From contig JAGQPF010000627.1 in the NCBI GenBank assembly GCA_020426845.1, positions 1-37,986 on the forward strand: DNA of 37,986 nt, read 5' to 3'. Position 1 is the stretch's first letter. Every line of letters starts with the position of its first letter. The notes beneath the pieces are model-generated. The model searched no databases. It was not told the origin of the DNA and saw only the letters and a list, made by a program, of their open reading frames with translations. The DNA comes from Planctomycetales bacterium (GTDB lineage: Bacteria; Planctomycetota; Planctomycetia; Pirellulales; Pirellulaceae). Below, one piece after another: positions 23,222-33,100 of this stretch. The position numbers were made by a program, and so were the translations under genes.

Positions 23222-23377
23222 CGACGGACTTCCAGTCCGTCGAGAATCGAGACGAGACAACGCGTCCGCAAATCGGATGCCCGAACTTCTTTTCGATAGA
23301 TTCCTTACGCATGAAACAGGACTGTCGGCGACGGACTGGAAAGTCCATTGTATTGTTTGACGGACTGGAAGTCCGTC
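23222..23377. repeat. Three copies of a hairpin-forming GACGGACT repeat
   Basis: CGACGGACT-TCC-AGTCCGTCG at 23222-23242 is a perfect 9-bp stem with a three-base loop. GACGGACT-GGA-AGTCCGTC at 23359-23377 is the same hairpin read from the other strand. A decayed copy, GACGGACTGGAAAGTCCA, is at about 23330-23347. They lie in the 400-base gap between the subtilisin gene and the small I9-like gene. They lack a T tract, so they are not typical terminators. No other feature is seen in this gap. Confidence 0.75.
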
Positions 23378-23489
23378 GACGCCAAGGGCTTTCCTCTCCT
23401 GTTGTAAGTCGTAAACTGCAGGAGAGGGAAGTCCGACGGCTGGGTCGGTTGTTCCCAAGTTCAGCCACCTACAGTTTGGAGGCACGGCC

Positions 23490-23708
23490 ATGGCAGAGCC
23501 GATGAAGGTCATCGTCACACTCGACGACAAGCACGTCCCGGAAATCGAGCAAATTGCCGCCCAGTGCGAAGCTGCCGGCATGAAGGTGATGAGCCAATTG
23601 GAGATGCTCGGCCAGATCACTGGCGACGTGGACCCAAAACTTCAGGCCGCGTTACGGGAGATCCCCGGCGTACTAAGCGTCGAAGAGTCAAAGGACGTGC
23701 AGTTGTGA
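23490..23708 (+). CDS. Small protein resembling a free I9 inhibitor/propeptide domain
   Basis: A 72-residue protein with a clear start: GGAGG at 23478-23482, seven bases, then ATG at 23490. The order of predicted elements is strand ('MKVIVTLDD'), helix ('VPEIEQIAAQCEAAGMKV'), strand ('EMLGQITGDV'), helix ('PKLQAALREIP') and strand ('VLSVEESKDVQL'). This is the ferredoxin-like layout of inhibitor I9 domains, where 'G.ITG...........I.GV.SVE' marks the second half. Similar small proteins sometimes carry the misleading name ketohydroxyglutarate aldolase in databases; at 72 residues it cannot be that enzyme. Its position after an intracellular subtilisin suggests it binds the protease as a trans-acting inhibitor or folding helper. 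That role is inferred from the fold pattern and neighbourhood only. Confidence 0.7.
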   Translation: MAEPMKVIVTLDDKHVPEIEQIAAQCEAAGMKVMSQLEMLGQITGDVDPKLQAALREIPGVLSVEESKDVQL

Positions 23709-23737
23709 ACCTTGAGCATAGTATGGCCCGGGAAAGG

Positions 23738-23814
23738 AAACCCGAAGCGTCAGCGAGGGATTGAGCTGCTTATCCCTTCACCGCCAGACTGAGCCCCGAA
23801 GCGTCAGCGGGGAG
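23738..23814. repeat. Two copies of the dispersed CCCGAAGCGTCAGCGAGGGA repeat
   Basis: Copies at 23738-23760 (AAACCCGAAGCGTCAGCGAGGGA) and 23794-23814 (CCCCGAAGCGTCAGCGGGGAG) match those at 2039-2100. They directly follow the small I9-like gene. Confidence 0.75.
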
Positions 23815-24163
23815 GGGCGTTTTCGAACCCCAGCGACTTGTTCGAGCCCTCGCCACAGATTCTGGCATCGAGTGCCACACGGCCGACCTGTCTGGTCGAA
23901 GATCTGTGCGGGAATGCACGGAGCCGTGGCGCAATGAAGAGCCTGAGGAATGGATTGTCCACGATGACTAAGTAGGGTTCGCTGTGTGCAAGTGATGCAT
24001 TCCAGGACGAAGATGAGTAGTCTCCATTTGGTTCGTTGCAGCCAGCATGGCAGCTTTCACCGAAAAAGCTACGGGAAGCAGGGGGCTAAAGAAAGGCACT
24101 GGCGATCATTGCCGCGGCGCAAGATTGCCAACTTCTTGGCGCCCTGGCCGGACAAAGCAAGAG
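23815..24163. other. Intergenic stretch without recognisable features
   Basis: About 350 bases between the repeats and the stop codon of the giant kinase. Short open frames exist on both strands, but none has a ribosome binding site or protein-like composition. No strong hairpin was seen. Confidence 0.5.
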
Positions 24164-27100
24164 TCATTTCGACGGAGAGCTCTCTCCCAACAGTTGCTGC
24201 ACTTCATCGTGCAGCAATCGAATCACAAGGCGAATGTCCGGCGGCCAATTTGATTCGGGCCCGGCCGATTCTTGCTCCAAGAACCTTTGCGCGGCCGCCC
24301 ACTCCATGTTAGCCGACTCGATGTCTCCGAGTTTTACGCGGATAATCGCACGCGCCTGGTGCACGGTGATGAAATTGCCCCGAAAGTGGCTCAAGGCCTC
24401 CTCGTACTTCTCGGCGCGAAGCAAGCAGAGCGCGAACACGTACTTGTAGTGCGGCAATTGCTCTTTCTCAAAAGTCCGTCGTGCAAGTTCGAGCGCTTCC
24501 TTTGGGGGTATGACTGGCTGATCGGACATGGCGTTGAGAGCAGTAGCCAGATACCAAACTCGCGTGCTGCTGGATCTTTTGGCCGCGTCAAAAGATTGTC
24601 GGCACATGCGTTCGAATTCGGCGCGATGGTTGTTAAGCAAGCACCAGCCACCTTGCAGAAAACGCACCATGGCGTGCGTGTCCTCACTTTCCGGCGAACG
24701 AGACTCGATGCTACGCAGCAATTCCAACGACTCCTTCAATGTCGCCTCGCCAGCGTCTTCAGCAAGCATCCAATGCCACTCAATTGCTGGAGCCCATGAT
24801 TCGACCACATCGGGACTGTGTTCCAAGATGTGGCGATAGGTCTCGCGAACTTTTTTCCATTCGCGACGCGACTTGTAGATGTCCGCCAAATCTCGGCCCG
24901 GTTCCCAAGCGCTGGGCACACGACTCGCCGCCTCCTCGAGCTTCTTCACGCATTCGTCGACGCGTCCTGTTTCTCGCATGCATTCAGCGATTTTGAGATC
25001 CGCCAGCACCTGCTTCGGCTGCAATTCCGCCACTCGTTTCCAGACCACTTCTGCTGCAGTCCATTGCTCACTTTCTGAATATGCCGTCGCGAGCTTTGCC
25101 ACCAGTTCTCCGTCAGTTGTCTCCTTGGAGATTGCTGTGCGATAAGCTGCAATGGCGGACAGCCACTGCTGCTCTTCTGCGCAAGCGTCGCCGACAGCAA
25201 TTGCCGATTCGGGATGCTGCCGCATCAAGTATTCGACGGCCCGTTCATTTCCGGAATACGCAAACGCCTCAATCAATCTTGCCCAAGGGTCGGAAAGCCT
25301 GTCGGCCCTCAGCCGATGTGACTCGCGCTGGAACGCTTCCGCATCATCGCTGGCCAACAGCCGAAAGCAGCCTAGCGTGTGCTTGTCGATGCCGGATCGG
25401 GCAAAGTGAAGCGTGAAAGTCAGCTTCTTGTCGTCGATTTTGTCCGCTGTCACCAAGAACAACGCGGCGTGTTCGCGGCCTACTCTTCCCCAGACCCCCC
25501 AGCGATGATTGTCAATCTCGCCATCAATGATCTTTGACCTGTCAAATGGCGGCTCGGCAAACGTAACTCGCACGTCCTGCAGATCGAGCGGCTTTTCACC
25601 GGAGGTCACCTGAAATTCGTTGAGGTGAAAGCTCCCGTTGAAGGGCGCGCGCCCCGGCCCGTTTCTGAACAGCGACGAGTCACAAAGCGCATCCAGGCGA
25701 AACGCAGTGATCTTCTCAAGGTCAGTCACACATTGAACGGTGTACGAATCCTGATTCGGGTTTGCTCCGCTTGCGATGATGGAGCCGTCCGGCCGTCTTG
25801 TGAGTGTCGCGCCCTCGGCCGATTCCGCAATGATTGGCTGGAGTGTTGTCCACTCGACCTGCTCGTCTCCCAGCAGCAAATCCGCCAACGCTTGTGCGCT
25901 GCTGGAATCCTGTGGATTTTCGACTACTTTCTTTTGGTAGAGCTCTTGCGCCTTTCGCTGCGCGTCTGCGGCTCGGTCTTTGTCGCCGTGGGCGGCGTAA
26001 TTTTGAGCCATAGCGACCTGCGCTGCTGGCTCGTCTACGAGTTCCCGCAGGTTGCTGGGATCGGCCGCCGCCGCGGCCAGGAGGTTGGCCTTCAGCGATG
26101 CATCCGGCGCCAATTTCAGGCCGCGGCCAAAAGCAGCAATTGCTTCGTCACGCAAGCCCTCCAATGCAGCGGCGGATCCTAACGCTGAATAGAGCTCCGA
26201 CAATTCAGCATCCTCCAACTGAATCCTGCCTCTTGTGGCGAGCAACACGCGAGGGTCATTGGTCACTGACAGTCGAAATCGCCCCAGCACATTCTTGTTC
26301 CACCTCGATAAATGCTCCAACCGCACGGTGAATTCTCTCATTTGCCCGGACCGAACCGGCTGTGCCATCTCAAAGAGAGCCGTGTGATCCTGGCCAACTT
26401 TGGGCAAAATCGCCCAGCCGCTCTGGCTCGAGAAAAGCGCCTGGCGGATATCGAAACTGTCCTGAGAGAAACTAGCCCACGCATCTCGGAACAAGACATC
26501 TTTTGTCGGACCCGCGACCGGATCAGCGGCAGATTCCCAAATCAACCGTGTAAGCACAAAGGCCCCTCCTCCGGACCAACCCGGCCCTCCCTCAGGCAAG
26601 CGAGAATCTGCGAGGGCCTCGAGTCTCAATGCCACAGCCCCCTGCAAGTCCGTCTTGAATGTCAACGAGAACACATCCTTGGGGCTGGCCTGGCGAACAA
26701 AAATGAAGCCATCGTCTTCGAGCTCCAATAAACTGCCTTGCTGGGAAGAGAACTCCTCGGGGGTCAAGAGCGTCCAATCCGCGTCCGCGTCGAGCATGCC
26801 TCGCAACGCCTCATCGGCCCGGCGCAATTGTGCCAATGCGGACGCAGCGTCGCCATTGGACAGTTGCGTCCTTCCATCGCTCGCCAATTTTCGCGACCAG
26901 GCAACTTGCACGTTGATGTCGTCTTTTCGCACCTCCGCCATCTTCTCAAGAACGCTTGGTGTGTCCGCGGCCGCCTCAAGAATGCTGTCTATGTGATCCC
27001 GATCCTCGGTTGCATCGAGAGCCAGCGCAAACTGCTTGACTGCCTCATCGAGTTCCGCCAGCTGCGCATGTGCCCTGCCCAAATCGGCATACAATTCCGC

Positions 27101-30100
27101 CAGTTCTCCACGCCGCAACAATAATCGCAGGCGAGCAGACTGCAATGTCTCGGTATCGTTGGTCACGGACACTCGAAATCGCCCCAGCAGGGAGCTGGAC
27201 CGATGGCCCAGGATTACCTTCAGTCGCGTCCCAACGCCGCCGAACTCTCTGGCTGTTTCCACAACAATCGCATGGTCTTCCGTCGCGTCGTCTGACAGCA
27301 ACCCCCATCCATCCATTCGAGAGCGGTCGAACGTTCCAATGTCAAATATTGGGTGCTGGGTATCCGCCCAAACTCGGCGAATGCCGATCCCTGTCGCAGG
27401 CCCGGGCTCTTTCCCCGAATGGACTTGGAGCGTCAGTTCTTCCACGGCGAATGCCCCTCTAACGCCCGGCCCGCCGTCGAGCAGTCGTCCATCGGCAATT
27501 GCTTCCACTCGCAATCCTTTGATACCGTCGGTTTGCGGTTCAAAGTCGAGTGAGTAGGCGCCGGGGGACCACGTTTTGCCCAGCACGATGACGGAGTGAT
27601 CATCCAGGACTTTCAATTGAGTTGAATTCTGTGTCGAGAACTGTGCCGAGATCTCAACCGGTCTCAGCAACTCCCACTTTTCCTCCGGGAGAAGTAGTGA
27701 ATGAATCATCGCGCGAGCGGTGGTCAATTCGGCAAGCGCGGCCGCGGGCTCTCCCGCCTTCAAAACGGCGCGGCCACGTTCAATTCGATTGCGCGCCTCG
27801 GCGATCTGAATATCGACATCATTAGGACGCTGCCGAGACAACTCCGTCATCTCCGTAGGATGAACTTGCAAGAACTTGATCAGTGCCTTGCGTTCGGCAA
27901 CAGAGGCGTCGTCAAAAGAACGATGAAGCCATTGCAACGCCTGTAGGGAACTGCCATTGAGAACATAAGCAGCCGCCAATCGTCCGGCCGGAATCGAAAT
28001 TGCCTCCATTTTTGCCAAGGATTCGTCGCGTTGCTGCGACAAGAGCCGTGTGCAGCATGACAGTCGGAATTTGCGGCCGTGTGCGACCCCGGGCATTCTC
28101 CCCAGCGAGAGGGTTGACTGCCGGGGCGCAGAACCGCCCGATGCAACCGCTGTGGTGACGAATGGGCGACAGTCCACCTCCACGGTTGTCATCTCCGAAA
28201 TAACCTTGGATTGCTCAACAACTACGTTGCGATTGGCGTCAAGCAATTGAACGCGGATCGTGCCCAACTTGCTGTTTGTCAGAGTTGCATGTAGGACCAC
28301 CCGGTCAATGCTCGCTGGCGCACCCAAATCGAGTTCCCACCAGGGCTGCCGTTCCCAGCTTGTCTGCGAAGCGACCGCGGCGCTGTTGACATCGCCGTCA
28401 GCCGCCGACATCGGATTGCTGTAGTTATGCTCCGATTGTCGGGCCACCTTGCCAATCGCGATGTTCTTGTTCGCTGAAAAGACCTGAACCTCGGGCAATC
28501 TCAACAGCCGCAGCCGCATCGGCAAGGTGTCACCGTCGACGGCGAGGGGCAACAGATCGACTCGTATGTATTGTGCTTGAAACCCGCCTGAATGACTGCC
28601 CGGGAGGACGGCCTCAATGCGATGCTCTGCATCATGGGGCAGGTTGCTTGTCCCGGTTCCCGGCGGCCTCGGAGCGGAGTTGCCCATTGCTTCCAGACGG
28701 ATTGCCTTGGCGCCTTCCGGCAATGGCGCCAACGCGAGTTCATCCACCTCGGAATCAGCGCTGCCAATGATGATCCCGTCGTTGTTCGCTGTCGCGGATG
28801 CGCCGGCCGCTGTTGTGGGTGAGGCCGGCCCAAGCGTCGTCCAGTCCTCCGAATCAACAGCGTCACGCATCAGTAGAACAAGGTCTTCGATCGCGGAGAT
28901 GTCCTCGGGGTTTTGCTGCAGCCTCAATTCCAGACGCGCCCGAACTCGTTTGCGTTGCCCCTCGGCGAGTTCACTTCGCCCGGCGAAGGACAGCCGGCTT
29001 GCGAATTGTGTGAGCTGACGATTCCTGTCGGGGCTGTCGCTGGCGACGTGATCCCAATGCTCCCACTCCTCGGCTGCGGCATCCCAGTCGCGCAACTCTT
29101 CGTAACACTTTGCCCGGCGCTCGAACATCTTGGTGTTGGTGGCGCCTGCCGCGATCGCGCGGCCAAAGATGTCGATAGCGCGGCGCCACTCCTGCCGCTC
29201 AAAGCACACATCTCCGATGCTGACAGCCAATCGTGGGAACCGATCGACAAGATGATCGATCGACGATAGATCCTCGGCTCCCCGAAATGCCGCCGCGATC
29301 CTCGCCCAAGGATCGCCGTTCTCGTCATCTGGCAAGCCAGAGATTCCCAGCAGCACGTTCGCCTCCGCAATCGCCTGATTCTCCAGCAAACGCTTGTCGG
29401 TCGTCTGTTCGGTGACGCACTCCGCGTAATCATCAGCGGCCTTCCGCCATTGCCCTTTCAACAAATACACATCAGCTCTCCGCGCAAGGATTTGATTGCG
29501 GATGGCTGCGCCCGATTGCGCACCGAGCAAGTCAATTAAGGTCGTATAGTCCGCAATCTGCGCGTCAGTTCGCCCAATCAGTCCGTTGAGCTCCGCTCGG
29601 ACACTAAGTGAAGTCCAATCATGCGGATCGCGTGTCAGCCTTGTCATCAGTGCCGTGCGCAGGGATTCAACCTGATGGCCGAAGCGAGCATCAGCAAACA
29701 CGTATTCCTTCGTCAGCTGCAACTCTCGCTTCCCTTCGCCTGGACGTTCCACGAGGAGGGTGTGCGTCGTATCCGGAGGCCCTTCAAGCAGCTTTGTGAA
29801 TTGGCTTGCATTTTGAGGCGTGATCTCGACGTCATTTACCTTAAGAATGACATCGCCGACACGCAGCTCCGCTCGCGCCGCCGGTGAATAGAGGGAGATG
29901 CGATTGACCAATAAGGGGAACGCATTCCCTGCGGCGCCCAACCCCGCCAGACTCGTCCGCACGATGCCCTCTTCCCGCAATCGCGGACCAATCGCCGCCA
30001 CCACGCCGGCGGCGTGAGATGTGCGCTCCGCAAGCAGAACCTCTGCCATTTGAAGGGCTTTCAAAGGACGAAGCCATTCGTAATGATCCGCAGGGCGAAT

Positions 30101-33100
30101 CGCGGCCAATTGGTCGAGCAATTGAACTAAGTCTTTTCCCTGTCCTTGGCCCAGCCCTAGCTGAGCTTGGACCACCAGTTGTGCCGCTTTGACGCGCGGG
30201 TCGGTCGACTTGGACTCCATCAATGCCGTGGCAAACTTGATGTCTTCGTAGGCGATGCGAATTTCACGTTTGAATAGAGAATCGGAAGCGAGCCACGATT
30301 CAATTTGCTGGGCGGGCCCATCCGTAGCGCGCCAGCCACGAGGAATCGCGGACCAATAGGCCCCGTTGATGGCAGCTCCTGCGAGCAACTGCCGGCCGTT
30401 GGGAGCAAAGGCCAGCGACATCACCCTGCCCAACGGGACTCCGCCCGAATCCAACTGCATTAACTCCGTTCGAGTCGCGGTACTCCAAAGACGCACGGTC
30501 TGGTCGTTGCCGCCCGAGGCAAGCGTCCTCCCGTCGGGTGAGAATGTCACAGATCGCACCGCGTCCGCGTGGCCGGACAGCGTGTCCAGATGCTTGCCCG
30601 TAAGAGGGTCCCAAAGATGGATGTTGTTCTCCAAACTGCCCATCGCCAACGTGGCGCCATCGGGAGAAAACGCCACGCTGCCGACCATGCCCGGGCCAGC
30701 GGTGCTGGCGTAGCGCGTGCCCTTGTCCGGATTGGTGAGCGTGTTTAAAGGCTGCCATTTCTCAGTCGACCAAACTATGGCGCGGCCATCGTGACTGCCG
30801 CTGGCCAGCAGCGATCCATCGGGGGAAAAGTCCAGGGAAACACAATATCCCAGATGACCGTCCAAACGACGAATCAAGCGTCGGGAACTCACTTCCCACA
30901 GGTAGAGCGGAAGCGGGACGCTTGCTGCTCGAAAGCTTGTGGGGGAGCCGAACCCGGCGACAAGATGCCTGCCATCGGGGGAGAACACAAGCGCCCCGAT
31001 ATCGTCATCCGCGTCGCTGCCACGACGCTCGACGACGGCTGGAAGTCGAGCCAGCTCCTCCCCAAGGTCAACGTTCCAAAGCGCGACATAGGAGTCGGCG
31101 CCGGCGCCGCTGTGGCCAACGGCCAGCACGCGATCAGCCGGGGAAAACTCCAGGCACTGCGCGGCGAGAGCGTTCCCGCTGTCAAGCAGCCTCAGTGTGC
31201 GTCCCGTTGCCGCGTCCATCAAAGCCACACTGGATCCGTTGGATCCGCTGGGAATCGCGAGCAGGTTGCCATCATGCGAATACCTCGCAACACCATGTCC
31301 CAGCCGATGAACCGCGCCACCCAAAAGATCTAAATTCCATACGCGCGTGGTGCCATCCGAACTCATCGTGACAAGCCCCTGTCCGCTTGGTGCAAAACCT
31401 AAGCGTCGCACCTGCCCTGTATGTCCTTTCAGCGTACTCTGGGGACGGCTGGCGCTGCTGAGCTCGGCGACTTGCCAAATCTTGACGGCGCCTGCGATGT
31501 CTGCGCTCGCCAGGCGCAGATTGTCCGGAGAGAATTCGATGGCCGAAATCGGCGACACGTGCGCGGAGCGATGATCTGCAATATGTTTTCCCTCGACGGA
31601 ATGTAGAGCGAAGTAGCCATCCAGCTTCGCTCCCAGCGCAATCTGCTTCCCATCGGGACTTATGGCCGCTGCCCCAATGGATCCACCGCCACTAAGACTC
31701 ATGTTCTCGACGATTGGGCTTGCCACCTTCGCGCCGCGGTTCAGCCGGAAGGTTGAAAAATTGAGGTCAGAGCGGCCATGGCCGGCGACCAGCAGCGTTA
31801 GTCCGTCGCCGGAGAGAGAAATAGATGGCGAGCTATCAAGCGTACGGTCGATCGTCCCGACAACCTCGCCCGTTGCCGTGTCCACCCAGCGGATGCGATC
31901 GTCGAGCACGACCAGCAATTTGCCGTCATTCGAGAGCTCGAAACGGCGTGGCCTCGGGCCATCCACGGTGCACAATTGATCTCCCGTGGAGATGTCGAGC
32001 ACGGTCACATGATCGATCGTCCAGACGGCAGCGAGTCGCCCGTCTCTCGACAACACCTGCCGATACTGGCCCTCTGTGGACAAGGAGATGCGGGCGCTGG
32101 GTTCTTCGGTGCCGACACGCAAATCCCATCGCCTCACGGCGCCTGCTTGGGTCATCGCAAGAAGATAGCCGTCCGCTGTCACCACACCATCGGCGATGGA
32201 GTCATCATGCGCCACGAGAAGGGCCTCGCCGTTCTTGGCGATGTTCTCGTAGTAGTACCACTCAAAGTCGCGGAGATCTTGTTTGCCTTCCAGCTCTGGA
32301 TTGACGTCAGGATTGTGGGCATCCAGACGACTCTGCAGTTGTGCCAGTGTCGCATTGGGGTCCTTCCACAATAGCGGCGCCAGCTGCATGTCGGTTGCGT
32401 AGAGCAGTTGGCGGCCACGTTCTTGAGCCGCTTCCGACGCTTGTTGCGCGGCTAACGCCGCCGCTCGATCCTGTTCGGCGGCGGAGCGGGCGGCCAACGC
32501 ATCACTCTTGGCCTTCTCGGCCGTTCTGCGTTGCTGATCTCGCTGATCGGCCAGCTGCTCCATTTCCGCGGCGTGTTTGCGTTGCGCGGCCGCCTCGGCG
32601 GTCTGACGATTCGCCTCCCGCTGAGCCAGGTATAGCCAGCCAGCGCTGCCGAGCCCCACCAGCAACAACACCGATGCTGCCAACGCCAAACTTGTCCGCC
32701 GTCGTCGGCGCTCCTCTTGAGCGCGGGCCGCTTCCGCTTGCGCCCGCTGCCGCTCGGCAGCTGCCTGCGCCGCCTCGGCGTCGGCACGGGCTGCCTCGGC
32801 GGCCTGTTTCACCTCCGCCTCGCGCAGTCGAGTTTCGACGGACTCCAAGTGCTCCGTTACCCGATTGGCCACCACGGCAGCGTCTCGGGGACGATCGGCG
32901 GGCTCCAGTTCCAAACACTGCTTCGTCAACTTGAGCAGGTCGTCGTCTGCGCCACAGGCGTCCAATCGCGCAAAGCAATCATCCAGTTTGCCGCGACTGG
33001 CCAAACGAAAAATCTTCGTGCCATCCTCAGCGACGTAGGGCGGGCTTCCCGTCAAGATCTCGCAGAGAATCGCGCCCAATCCAAAGACGTCAGCACGCTC

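Noticed and set aside
23222..23377. Possible CRISPR-like array
   Set aside because: There are only three palindromic copies with unequal spacing (about 100 and 30 bases), in both orientations, and no cas genes.
23840..23972. Possible short plus-strand coding piece ending 'EEPEEWIVHDD'
   Set aside because: It is acidic and protein-like at the end only. It has no start signal and no recognised family, so it was left as intergenic.
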